A DNA stretch of 47,659 nucleotides from a bacterium (GTDB lineage Bacteria; Patescibacteriota; Saccharimonadia; Saccharimonadales; SZUA-47): assembly GCA_030427365.1 (NCBI GenBank), contig JAUHWW010000005.1, positions 1 through 47,659 on the forward strand, written 5' to 3'. The position numbers and the translations under genes are program-made. Shown here one piece after another: positions 1 through 7,383 of the stretch (its first letter is position 1; every line of letters begins with the position of its first letter). Below the pieces are notes generated by a model that was not told the origin of the DNA, made no database searches, and worked only from the letters and a program-made list of their open reading frames with translations.

Positions 1-302
1 TGTAGAAGAGTCAAAAACGCAGCCACGCTTAATTGTTTGAGAGATTTAAATGACAACCAATTGAATAGACCAATACACAGCGCCATGAATACTAGCTGAA
101 ACAGTAGTTTCGCAGTAATATCAGCTTTGACGTCACCAAGTGCAAGACCGACAATAATGCCTAGAGGCACGACGCCAAGTATATAAGATAGAGCCGGCGT
201 CACTTTGTCATGCAGCTTATTCTTCTGCGAAAAGTATCTTCGCCATAAATTAAGCGATACTGATGTCGCAAAAAACAACACGAGGCTTACCTGCCACGTC
301 AT
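1..302 (-). CDS. DMT/EamA-like membrane permease, N-terminal part
   Basis: A reverse-strand reading frame opens with ATG at 302-300, eight bases after the glyS stop, and runs off the left edge after about 100 residues. The visible part is strongly hydrophobic, with likely membrane segments near residues 3-19, 35-56, 65-82 and from 90 onward. This resembles the first half of a 10-segment drug/metabolite transporter (EamA type). An AAGG-like site lies a few bases before the ATG, and the spacing suggests cotranscription with glyS. That it is a membrane protein is well supported; the EamA assignment is a guess from the pattern, since the rest of the protein is missing. Confidence 0.55.
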   Translation of the reverse strand, partial: MTWQVSLVLFFATSVSLNLWRRYFSQKNKLHDKVTPALSYILGVVPLGIIVGLALGDVKADITAKLLFQLVFMALCIGLFNWLSFKSLKQLSVAAFLTLL

Positions 303-310
303 GACGCCTT

Positions 311-1684
311 TTAGACAAGCTCCGATATGTTAACACGCTTTTGCTTAGTCGTATCTCTGTCGCGGATGGTGACAGTGTCGTCCACAAGCGTGTCGAAGTC
401 GATAACGATGCATTCTGGTGTGCCGATTTCGTCTTGGCGACGATAGCGCTTGCCGATGTTGCCATTATCATCAAATTCACACACATAATTTTCAGAAAGT
501 TTCTTGTATACTTCCCTCGCCTTTTCGACGAGTTCAGGCTTGTTTTTGAGGAGCGGGAATACCGCATAGCGCACTGGCGCAAGTTCAGGCTTCAACTTCA
601 AGACAGTTCTTGAAGACCCGTCCTCAAGCTCCTCAACAGTGTAAGCGTCTGACACCACCGCCATAAAGATTCGACCCATTCCCATTGATGTCTCTAATAC
701 CCATGGTATGTACTTTTCATTCGTTTGCGGATCTCTATAGTGCAGATCTGTCTCCGAAAATTCTGTATGTTGTGTCAAATCATAGTCTGTACGGTCGTGT
801 ATGCCTTCGACTTCATCAAATCCAAGCGATGGATAATCATACTCTATGTCCCAAGCGTCTGCCGCATAAAAGACAAGGTTATCGTGCTGACTCCAGCGAA
901 GTTTTGATTCACTGATACCTAGATCACTCACGTACCAATCCCAACGATCTTTCTTTACCTCTTCGTACTTCTCCTTGTTCTCATTTGGACGTACGAAGTA
1001 CTGCGTATCTGCCTGTTCCATTTCACGCGTGCGGAACAGGAAGTTGCGAGGGCTTATCTCATTTCGGAAGGCCTTGCCAATTTGCGCGATGCCAAATGGT
1101 ATCTTCATGCGCGTTGTATCAACGACGTTCTTAAAGTTTAAATAAATTCCCTGACAAGCTTCTCCTGGCAGATAAACAGGCCTTTCATCGTCGCCGGTGA
1201 AATCACCCAAATTCGATTTCACAAGTAAATTAAAAGCACGTACGGGGCCAAAATTCTTCTTGCCGCAATTCGGACACTTCAGTTTGTCCTTATTTTCATC
1301 AAACAACTTTTGCAGTTCAGCTTCCGTCATCTTCTCATCAGCTGTAACGCCAATTACGGCAAGTTCCTTATCGACGCGGATCCGATTGTTACACTCTTTA
1401 CACTCTGCTAAAGGATCAGAGAAGCCCCCTACGTGACCAGACGCCTCCCAGACGCGAGGATGCTTGAACATAGCGCTATCGATACCAACTATGTCGTCGC
1501 GCAAATGGACATTTCTGCGCCACCACGAACGCTTAATATTGTTGAGCAGCTCTACTCCATAAGGGCCATAATCATACAAACCGGCTTCACCGCCATAAAT
1601 TTCGCTGCCTGGATATACAAACCCACGACGTTTACATAAACTAACGATGTCTTCGAGTGAGACATCAGATTTCTTATCACTCAT
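311..1684 (-). CDS. glyS: Glycyl-tRNA synthetase, homodimeric class II type
   Basis: Charges tRNA-Gly with glycine in the cytoplasm. The 457-residue protein opens with the signature of the single-subunit (alpha2) GlyRS shared with eukaryotes, archaea and many Gram-positives (RRGFVYPGSEIYGG near residues 19-32), not the alpha2-beta2 bacterial form. Class II motifs are visible: motif 2 as FRNEISPRN (about 207-215) and motif 3 as GMGRIFMA (about 335-342). A four-cysteine knuckle (CKECN near 95 and CPNC near 137) looks able to bind zinc. The C-terminal anticodon domain ends normally. The start is ATG 1684, with a TATACT hexamer (1693-1698) ending eight bases upstream and no Shine-Dalgarno site, so the mRNA should be leaderless. 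Confidence 0.96.
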   Translation of the reverse strand: MSDKKSDVSLEDIVSLCKRRGFVYPGSEIYGGEAGLYDYGPYGVELLNNIKRSWWRRNVHLRDDIVGIDSAMFKHPRVWEASGHVGGFSDPLAECKECNNRIRVDKELAVIGVTADEKMTEAELQKLFDENKDKLKCPNCGKKNFGPVRAFNLLVKSNLGDFTGDDERPVYLPGEACQGIYLNFKNVVDTTRMKIPFGIAQIGKAFRNEISPRNFLFRTREMEQADTQYFVRPNENKEKYEEVKKDRWDWYVSDLGISESKLRWSQHDNLVFYAADAWDIEYDYPSLGFDEVEGIHDRTDYDLTQHTEFSETDLHYRDPQTNEKYIPWVLETSMGMGRIFMAVVSDAYTVEELEDGSSRTVLKLKPELAPVRYAVFPLLKNKPELVEKAREVYKKLSENYVCEFDDNGNIGKRYRRQDEIGTPECIVIDFDTLVDDTVTIRDRDTTKQKRVNISELV

Positions 1685-1779
1685 TGGTGACTAGTATACG
1701 TGAGAATATAAGCGTTTTCTAGGATACAGCACTTCTATAATCTTTTAACAAGACTACAATCACAAAAGCCAACGGCAGT

Positions 1780-1992
1780 TTATTTAAGTAAACGGCTTTC
1801 AGGAGGGATCATTTTTCGAACTATTCGCTCGCCCATACCCTGCTGGATTGACGGAGGAACAGGCTTCGGTGATGTATCGATTGTGACAATTTCTCTTGGA
1901 ACTGTTGCGTGCGAAACTGTGTGAATGTCAGCAACGTCCACTTCGATAGGAGTGGCGTTTGGTACATCTATTAAACGTGGGTCTAGTATCAT
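1780..1992 (-). CDS. Small hypothetical protein, third gene of a three-gene unit
   Basis: Encodes 70 residues that I do not recognise. There is no membrane segment or signal peptide. The middle is rich in Val, Thr and Pro and the C-terminus is basic (ERIVRKMIPPESRLLK). It starts nine bases after the stop of the preceding small gene in the same direction and most likely shares its promoter at 2547-2575. No neighbour suggests a function. The reading frame is supported by the operon-like arrangement rather than by homology. Confidence 0.5.
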   Translation of the reverse strand: MILDPRLIDVPNATPIEVDVADIHTVSHATVPREIVTIDTSPKPVPPSIQQGMGERIVRKMIPPESRLLK

Positions 1993-2001
1993 GGTGCCTT
2001 C

Positions 2002-2322
2002 CTAAGCCGTCTTCTTGTCCTGCTGCGGATCACCGTGACGTCTCTCTCGATGTTTACCAGTTCGATCATCTTCTATACTGACTGCGCGCACGACTCGACT
2101 GCCAATGTCCCCAGCTCTATCAAGTATGCGACCAATATCGTGTTCGGCAACAGCTCTATCTCCGTCGGTATCGCTGATTGCTTGCCTAACGTCATTCCCT
2201 GAAGGTCTCGGGATAGTACCCACTGGGTCATGGACGCCAGTATCAACGACGTGGTGCAAACCATCATTTACTGCTGGGTCTATAAACGGGCTCTCATCTG
2301 GTCTTTCGCCTGGTACTGTCAT
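2002..2322 (-). CDS. Small hydrophilic hypothetical protein
   Basis: Encodes 106 residues, very rich in Asp, Arg and Gly with few large hydrophobics in the second half, so probably disordered or nucleic-acid associated (inference). No recognised domain, cysteine motif or membrane segment. Its start overlaps the stop of the upstream small gene by four bases (ATGA type), typical of translational coupling. It sits in the middle of a three-gene unit of unknown purpose between glyS and recO. Confidence 0.5.
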   Translation of the reverse strand: MTVPGERPDESPFIDPAVNDGLHHVVDTGVHDPVGTIPRPSGNDVRQAISDTDGDRAVAEHDIGRILDRAGDIGSRVVRAVSIEDDRTGKHRERRHGDPQQDKKTA

Positions 2323-2537
2323 CGGTATGTCTCCTTTGGTGGTTGTGGTAATTCGTCGCCTCGTGGTGGTAACTCGCCTACTCCGAAAGAATTAGCTAGA
2401 TCGACCGCATCTCCAATTGAAACATCTGGGTGAGGGCGTTCTGCGTATTGTTTACGGTGAGCTGGATCTACATCTAGCCTTTGTTGATGCGTAACTGCTT
2501 GATGTGGCTGACTTGTTATTATTTTTGATGTTAGCAT
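2319..2537 (-). CDS. Small hypothetical protein, first gene of a three-gene unit
   Basis: Encodes 72 residues, polar and His/Pro/Gln-rich, not recognised. It is the promoter-proximal gene of three tiny same-strand genes. A consensus promoter (TTGACA, 17-base spacer, TATAAT; 2575-2547) ends nine bases before ATG 2537, so the predicted mRNA has almost no leader, and no other in-frame ATG exists. A promoter this strong before such a small gene argues that the unit is expressed. Confidence 0.55.
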   Translation of the reverse strand: MLTSKIITSQPHQAVTHQQRLDVDPAHRKQYAERPHPDVSIGDAVDLANSFGVGELPPRGDELPQPPKETYR

Positions 2538-2546
2538 TACCTCTAT

Positions 2547-2575
2547 ATTATAGCAAGCATTAGCATTATTGTCAA
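2547..2575 (-). promoter_or_regulatory. Consensus sigma-70-type promoter for the small-gene unit
   Basis: On the reverse strand TTGACA (2575-2570) is separated by 17 bases from TATAAT (2552-2547). The start codon begins nine bases further on. The -35 box overlaps the recO stop codon (2572-2574). Confidence 0.85.
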
Positions 2576-3258
2576 CTATTTATTCTGTGTGCGGCGCTAA
2601 GAAGCTGAACGACGCTTGGGAGCAGTCCTTCAATGCCCTGCACCTTCAGTACGTTTTGCGGGCTAGAGGCGCGGGAAAGAAGGCGCATAAATTTGATATG
2701 CTGCGGCGAAAAGTTGCCGGACCGCGCAGCCCGAAAAGCCATATGTTCATAGTCGAATTCATATGATGTGTCTTCGGTGAAAGGCTTCCCGTCTGCATCA
2801 GCTTCCAGAGACACGCCCTCACCAGACGCGATCAACAGCTGCAAGCGAAACCACGCGTTTGTCAGCTGCATAGGGATGTCAAAATCATGAAGTGATGCAA
2901 GTCCTGCGGCAAGCAGGTCAAAATACTGCTCCTCGGCCTCGTCCTCAGTTGCTTTGTGTGAGAGCTTCAGGAATTCATACGCCAGCATCGTCCGCTCAAC
3001 ATCCGCGATGATGTGATCGTAAAACTGCTTGAGCTGCGTGCCGACAACGGTCTTGAGGTCACTTCTGCCGTCGATATAGCTAATCGAAGTGACCGAAAAC
3101 AGCTCCAGGCCACCGGCAAGTTTACTCTTGCTGCGACGCACGCCTTTCGCGAGCAGGCTTAGCTTGCCCTTGTCGCTCGTCAGAACTGTCAAAATACGAT
3201 CTGCTTCGCCGTAGTCGATGCGCTTGAGAATAATGGCATCCGTAACGATCGTCTTCAT
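2572..3258 (-). CDS. recO: DNA repair protein RecO
   Basis: RecO mediates RecA loading and strand annealing in the RecFOR recombination-repair pathway. The N-terminal OB fold is clear (VTDAIILKRIDYGEADRILT, residues 5-24, then LLAKGVRRSKSKLAGGLELF), followed by the helical C-terminal domain. The length of 228 is usual. The C-terminal zinc-finger cysteines found in some RecO proteins are absent. ATG 3258 overlaps the stop of the upstream receiver-like gene by four bases, so recO is translationally coupled to a degenerate two-component pair, an unusual partnership. Confidence 0.9.
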   Translation of the reverse strand: MKTIVTDAIILKRIDYGEADRILTVLTSDKGKLSLLAKGVRRSKSKLAGGLELFSVTSISYIDGRSDLKTVVGTQLKQFYDHIIADVERTMLAYEFLKLSHKATEDEAEEQYFDLLAAGLASLHDFDIPMQLTNAWFRLQLLIASGEGVSLEADADGKPFTEDTSYEFDYEHMAFRAARSGNFSPQHIKFMRLLSRASSPQNVLKVQGIEGLLPSVVQLLSAAHRINS

Positions 3259-3620
3259 TGACTGTGAATCTCTTTCTCGACCATGTTGCGCAAGCCAGCA
3301 AGAGAAACCTCCGGCTGATAGGCATAACGAGCCTTCAGCGAAGTAAAGGCACGCGACTGCAGCGTCTCGTCGCTCAAACGAATCCGTGAATAGATAATCA
3401 CTGGAATATCGCTCCAGTCAGCATAGCTACGGAACTCATACAGGAATTCAAAGCCGCTATGGCCAGCGAGCGATAGCTCCATAACAACTGCGTCAAACGA
3501 GCTTTCGAGTGCAATCGCCTCCCCTGCAGTCGAAGCAGTAAGCACCTTGTAGCCATCAAAAGCTGTCGCAATCGTCGTAGCGGTTACAGCATCCGGCATA
3601 AGGAGAAGTAGCGTTTTCAT
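3255..3620 (-). CDS. Degenerate receiver (pseudo-response regulator) with Glu at the phosphoacceptor position
   Basis: About 121 residues with the CheY alpha/beta pattern but without its chemistry. The acidic pair after beta-1 is replaced (LLLLMPDAV). The phosphoacceptor Asp aligns with Glu48 in VVMELSLAGHSG. The conserved Lys before Pro in beta-5 appears to be Gln (YAYQP). A Glu at this site often mimics constitutive phosphorylation, so a fixed-state scaffold is plausible (inference). I prefer ATG 3620; an in-frame GTG at 3626 directly follows the stop of the kinase-like gene. It lies between the kinase-like gene and recO in one operon. Confidence 0.75.
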   Translation of the reverse strand: MKTLLLLMPDAVTATTIATAFDGYKVLTASTAGEAIALESSFDAVVMELSLAGHSGFEFLYEFRSYADWSDIPVIIYSRIRLSDETLQSRAFTSLKARYAYQPEVSLAGLRNMVEKEIHSQ

Positions 3621-3626
3621 GGGCAC

Positions 3627-4295
3627 CTATACCAAAGAGAGCTGACTGCTTTTTGGAAGCAACACACCGATGCTGCGCTTTGATGTCGTCAGTTTTGTAC
3701 CGAGAAGTTCTGCCAGCTGCGTGGCTGCGAGGAAGTCCCCGCCACTACCAGCCAGATCTTTGAGTGGCTGAGCTGATTGCGGCGATATACGTGGGGCGTT
3801 CAATCCATCAAGCTGCGCCTCTGGCGAAGAGATCGCCACGCGAATACCGCCCTTATAGCCCTTAGCGGTGAATGTCACGTTCGCAGCGCTGCCAACAGAC
3901 GAAAGCATAATCTGCCACAAACTCGTTAAGATGCTGCTCACAACGCGTTTATCAGTATCAATCAGAGCCAATCCTCGCCGCAGTGATAGCTCGGCATCTA
4001 TTGAGCGTTGTTTTAGAGCGGGCGCTAATCGTTGCTGCACGTCGACCATAACTGATCCTATGTGGAGTGGCTGCAGATCGAGCTCGACTTGCCCGCTTGC
4101 AAGTTGTTCACCAAGAATAATCGCGTCGAGCGTCCGCAAAGCTCGCTCTGCCTGCAGACGGGCTGCCTCGTGATCATGTTGTTCGCTGGCATGCGCAATC
4201 GCAATCAAGGGTTGCTTCAACTCTTCAGCAAGTAAAAACAAGCTGTCGACGCCAACAGTCGACCGTGGCTGACTACCCTCTTGCCTGCTTTTCAT
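3627..4295 (-). CDS. Degenerate sensor histidine kinase-like protein without the phosphoacceptor His
   Basis: The 222-residue protein has the layout of a HisKA plus HATPase core without sensor or membrane segments. In the dimerisation helix the usual S-H-E-L-R-T-P-L reads AEELKQPL (23-30), so the phosphorylated His is Glu24. In the ATP-binding half the N-box Asn is not evident (SLWQIMLSSVG) and the D-x-G-x-G box is missing, though the overall order including a late GSGGDFLAATQLAELLG segment remains. It is probably catalytically inactive (inference). TATACT (4302-4307) ends six bases before ATG 4295, making this the leaderless head of the operon with the pseudo-receiver and recO. Confidence 0.7.
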   Translation of the reverse strand: MKSRQEGSQPRSTVGVDSLFLLAEELKQPLIAIAHASEQHDHEAARLQAERALRTLDAIILGEQLASGQVELDLQPLHIGSVMVDVQQRLAPALKQRSIDAELSLRRGLALIDTDKRVVSSILTSLWQIMLSSVGSAANVTFTAKGYKGGIRVAISSPEAQLDGLNAPRISPQSAQPLKDLAGSGGDFLAATQLAELLGTKLTTSKRSIGVLLPKSSQLSLV

Positions 4296-4329
4296 ACTTA
4301 AAGTATAGCGCCGGCTCAGTCAAAACGTA

Positions 4330-4365
4330 AACGCCCATGGTTATTTAGTGTTGTAGTTTTACTAC
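4330..4365 (-). terminator. Possible hairpin at the end of the PsbP-like gene
   Basis: GTAGT and ACTAC arms with flanking GTG/CAC pairing form a short stem-loop overlapping the stop codon of the gene at 4362-5039. No clear T-tract follows, so termination is only suggested. Confidence 0.3.
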
Positions 4366-5039
4366 GGCACAAAGGTGATAGATTGGACAGTTTTTATAAA
4401 ATCTTTCTCGTAATCAAGTGACTCTGTGAAGAAGCGAAACGTCTTGTCGCGCTGAGGAAGCAGCACAAGTATTCCGGTCTTTTTCGATTCAATTTCGCCT
4501 CGGATGACCGCTCCGAGTACCTCAGGTACCTCCTGAGGGCGGAATGCTTCAATCGTGACGTCGCCACTCTCTGCGTCTCTTTCGTACCCTTCAAGCTCAT
4601 CGTCGTAGGTGTTGTCCACAATCTGCACACGCAAGCCAAAGTTCGTATCTTTGAGGCCAGGAATGACGTCAGGGTGGGCATAGAAATCAAGTGGGGTCTT
4701 GTCGCTAGAGCTGTCGACGAGAACGCTCCAGCTTTTTGGATACTTGAACGTTAGCGAACCAAAGGTCGATGGCCCAGTATAAGACTCAAACGGATCTTTT
4801 AACTCCTCTTTAAACTCAGCGTCCTTGGCCTCGTTCGCTTCCTTTACCGCAACAGCGTTTGCTGCCGCAATCTTTGCATCGAGGTTTGTTTGCGCTTCAT
4901 TTTGACCGATAAATGCAGCGATGGCTGCTCCTGATGCAATCACGAAAAGCACGGTCATCAGGATAGCAACAAAGAAGCTTCGGTTTCGCTGCCGAGCAGT
5001 GTGTGCATTAATTGGCGGGAAGTCTTGTGGCTGAACCAT
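4362..5039 (-). CDS. Single-pass membrane protein with PsbP/MOG1-like extracytoplasmic domain
   Basis: 225 residues. A short cytoplasmic N-terminus is followed by one membrane helix (about 24-46, FFVAILMTVLFVIASGAA), an Ala/Glu-rich linker and a domain from about 90 that begins FGSLTFKYPKSWSVLVD, the pattern of PsbP-like domains. Exact function is unknown. A second protein of the same design lies at 25586-26263, so this is a small paralogous family in the organism. TATCAT (5047-5052) ends seven bases before ATG 5039, but the gene also follows the methyltransferase stop by only 26 bases, so it may have both an own promoter and operon read-through. Confidence 0.65.
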   Translation of the reverse strand: MVQPQDFPPINAHTARQRNRSFFVAILMTVLFVIASGAAIAAFIGQNEAQTNLDAKIAAANAVAVKEANEAKDAEFKEELKDPFESYTGPSTFGSLTFKYPKSWSVLVDSSSDKTPLDFYAHPDVIPGLKDTNFGLRVQIVDNTYDDELEGYERDAESGDVTIEAFRPQEVPEVLGAVIRGEIESKKTGILVLLPQRDKTFRFFTESLDYEKDFIKTVQSITFVP

Positions 5040-5065
5040 AAGCTCAATGATACTACAGGTGTTTC

Positions 5066-5548
5066 TTATTTGTACAGGTAGAGATAGAAGTTACGCTGGC
5101 TTTTTGCGTGTTTCTTTTCTTTTATACGAAATGAATGACTGACGAGGCGGTAGGATTTTCCCTCTCGATAGCCCTCGATTTGCGCGTGTAATTTGCTCAT
5201 GTAGTTGTCAAGTAAAAACACATACATGCCGTCAGATTGTGGCCAGGTTTTTGACCAATAGTCGCCCCAGATAATCTGCACGCCTGGATACTTGCGGCAA
5301 CGAAATCGAGATGCGAGCACCAGTAGCGGGTTGAGCTCATAGCCAATGACTTTCAGCCCGCGTTTCGCAGCAGCTTTTGCGACCACTCCGTCACCGCTCC
5401 CAAGCTCCAGCATCGTCTGGCCTGGCTTTAGATCAAGTAAATCAAGTGCGACTTCAACGTCTCGACGCATGGTCGGCAAGTATGGCGCGCCGCGCAGCAC
5501 TGCCACCCCGAACAATAGCGCCAAAACGATAAATAGCCAGAGAAGCAT
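5066..5548 (-). CDS. Membrane-anchored class I SAM-dependent methyltransferase
   Basis: 160 residues: an N-terminal hydrophobic anchor (about 2-20), RGAPYLPT, then a Rossmann-type SAM-binding motif (MLELGSGDGVVAKAAAKRG, about 46-64) and the acidic strand-2 end GYELNPL. The layout resembles FAM173/ATPSC-KMT-type lysine methyltransferases. The substrate cannot be read from sequence. The usual catalytic N-P-P-Y motif is absent, which fits a protein methyltransferase. The start ATG overlaps the xseB stop (TAATG), so it is coupled to exonuclease VII genes. Confidence 0.75.
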   Translation of the reverse strand: MLLWLFIVLALLFGVAVLRGAPYLPTMRRDVEVALDLLDLKPGQTMLELGSGDGVVAKAAAKRGLKVIGYELNPLLVLASRFRCRKYPGVQIIWGDYWSKTWPQSDGMYVFLLDNYMSKLHAQIEGYREGKSYRLVSHSFRIKEKKHAKSQRNFYLYLYK

Positions 5549-5730
5549 TAGTCTCCTTTGAGTTTCTTTTCAGCGGCTGTTAACTGCGTCTCGAGCTGTT
5601 TGATAATTTTGAGCGCCTCATCGTAATCTTTCAGCATGGCGTCAACGTCATCATGAGCTGCCGTTTCAAAGGACGTTAGTAATTCATCCAATTCGGCTTT
5701 CAGTTGTTTGTACGATTTTTTTGCCGTCAT
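5548..5730 (-). CDS. xseB: Exodeoxyribonuclease VII small subunit
   Basis: XseB packs several copies onto XseA to form exonuclease VII, which degrades single-stranded DNA from both ends. The 60-residue, all-helical, acidic protein shows the family pattern (SYKQLKAELDELL, then ALKIIKQLETQLTAAEKKL). Length is slightly shorter than the usual 70-80. Its ATG overlaps the xseA stop by four bases, as expected for stoichiometric coupling. Confidence 0.9.
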   Translation of the reverse strand: MTAKKSYKQLKAELDELLTSFETAAHDDVDAMLKDYDEALKIIKQLETQLTAAEKKLKGD

Positions 5731-6836
5731 GTTCTTGTCTCCTTTACTACCGCGCTGGCAGTCTGCTTTGCGCGCTCTATTTCAATTGTATCGCCTACTC
5801 GCAGCTTTTCCGCAGCTTTTAGCATTTTGCCGTTCCGATGCACGAGCGCGTATCCGCGGGCGAGCGTATGTTTCGGGTGATAACTATCGAGTCGTCTTAG
5901 GGCATGTGTCGTCTCAGTTTGCTCCTGCTGCACCCAACGGGCTGCTAGTTCACTCACTCTATCGCGTATGGCTTCAAGTTCATTCGATTCGTCTTGCAAC
6001 ATCGCAGTCGCGTAGCCTTGCAACGCAGCTCGCCTGTCCTTCAATGTGCGTAGCACTTCACGTCTATCAGGCAGCAGTAATTCTGCCGCGTTACTTGGTG
6101 TACTTGCTGCCATATCAGCCGCACGCTCGGCTAAGCTTATGTCGATTTCGTGGCCGATTGCCACAACACTCGGCAGTCGACTGGCAGCAACTGCCCTGAC
6201 CACGCGCTCATCGCTAAATGCGGCTAGATCATCGGCCGAACCGCCGCCGCGGATGAGCACCACAACATCTGCGCTGCTTTCGTTCGCCCTATGCAGTGCT
6301 TGCACGATTTCCTCCGGCGCCTGATTCCCCTGCACACTGGTTTGATAAAACGTAATTGATGCCAAAGGCCACCGTGCTGCCGCAATCTTCATAAAATCGG
6401 CTTGCGCTGCTGACCTGTCGGCAGTCACGAGGGCAATTGTCTCGGGCGGATACGGCACCGGACGTTTGCGTTCTTCCGCAAACAACCCTTCTTTGGTAAG
6501 TTTTGCCTCTAGCTTGTCGGCCGCTTTTTTCAGACTACCTTCGCCAACCGGCCTGATCGACTGCAAGTTCAAGCTGAAGCCAAACTGCGGGTGCACACGC
6601 GGCTCAGCGGTAATCTCAACCATCATGCCATCCTCAAGCGGACCCGGCAGCTGATAGACGGTGCCAAACAGCCGCAACTTTGCGTATTCGTCTTTCAGAT
6701 CGGCGTAGACCCACCTGCCTTTCGCAACTTTAAAGGAGTCGAGTTCACCAACAATCGTCATGCTCGGGTAGACCGTCGACAAAGTTTGATTCAAAACGGC
6801 AACGGCATCAACTACGGAGAAAATTGGAGCATGCAT
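5727..6836 (-). CDS. xseA: Exodeoxyribonuclease VII large subunit
   Basis: Catalytic subunit of exonuclease VII. An N-terminal OB fold (about 1-95, FSVVDAVAVLNQTL, GRWVYADLKDEYAKLRL) is followed by the nuclease domain with GxGRG-like LIRGGGSADDLAAFSDERVVRA and the GHEIDISLAERAADMAASTPSNAAE segment typical of the family. Then comes a coiled coil and a C-terminal LARGYALVHRNGKM. The 369-residue length is at the short end. A longer in-frame TTG start at 6854 is possible, but TATACT (6843-6848) ends exactly six bases before ATG 6836, so the shorter leaderless start is better. Confidence 0.93.
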   Translation of the reverse strand: MHAPIFSVVDAVAVLNQTLSTVYPSMTIVGELDSFKVAKGRWVYADLKDEYAKLRLFGTVYQLPGPLEDGMMVEITAEPRVHPQFGFSLNLQSIRPVGEGSLKKAADKLEAKLTKEGLFAEERKRPVPYPPETIALVTADRSAAQADFMKIAAARWPLASITFYQTSVQGNQAPEEIVQALHRANESSADVVVLIRGGGSADDLAAFSDERVVRAVAASRLPSVVAIGHEIDISLAERAADMAASTPSNAAELLLPDRREVLRTLKDRRAALQGYATAMLQDESNELEAIRDRVSELAARWVQQEQTETTHALRRLDSYHPKHTLARGYALVHRNGKMLKAAEKLRVGDTIEIERAKQTASAVVKETRT

Positions 6837-6873
6837 AGTTTTAGTATAGTGCAAGACGTGCTACATTCTGTTT

Positions 6874-7380
6874 ATGCAATCTATTGGCCAGTTTGCCTCA
6901 TGCTTTGAGCCTTTCTCACAAAAAGATAGGCTGTTTGTATATCTAGTGGGTATTATCATTGCGCTCGTTATTTTTACGCTGCTCCACACATTGTTTTACA
7001 AAAACCTTAAAAAGGCACACTCCGAAAATCGCATCATGCTACAACTTTTTGCAGTAAGCGCGGTTTCTACGATTGTTTTCGCTGTGATTGCATTCATGCT
7101 TGCATCAAACGAGATTAAAGGAAAAGAATGCGGTGCGATTGCTGTTGAAAATGAGCTTTCAAACTCTCTACTGACATTCGGAATTATTTTCTTAACCAGC
7201 TCAGGAATCACGACTTTTCTACAGCCTGCAGGTAGTGTTATAGCCAAAAACTCAAATTCTGCGATGACAAGTTTCTTGGGTGTAAGCAGGCTACAAAAAC
7301 TAGTTATAATACTTGTGGTAGTAGCTGCAGTCTTAGCTGCACTTCTTTTATGGAATCAGTCGATCAGTTTAAATAACTAG
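6874..7380 (+). CDS. Multi-pass membrane protein of unknown function
   Basis: 168 residues with about four hydrophobic segments (near 21-42, 55-77, 97-118 and 143-162) and a short charged loop after the first. I do not recognise a family. It is divergent from xseA: TACATT (6862-6867) ends six bases before ATG 6874 while the xseA start lies 37 bases away on the other strand, so the two leaderless promoters share a very short region. It converges with the downstream flippase-like gene with a three-base gap. Confidence 0.6.
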   Translation: MQSIGQFASCFEPFSQKDRLFVYLVGIIIALVIFTLLHTLFYKNLKKAHSENRIMLQLFAVSAVSTIVFAVIAFMLASNEIKGKECGAIAVENELSNSLLTFGIIFLTSSGITTFLQPAGSVIAKNSNSAMTSFLGVSRLQKLVIILVVVAAVLAALLLWNQSISLNN

Positions 7381-7383
7381 ATA

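Noticed and set aside
250-582. Reverse-strand frame across the glyS 3' end
   Set aside because: It overlaps glyS in another frame and has no conserved pattern; a shadow.
311-1684. Possible UGA recoding as in Gracilibacteria
   Set aside because: Genes end in TGA (serS, recO) with no sense TGA inside conserved domains, and an RF2 gene is present.
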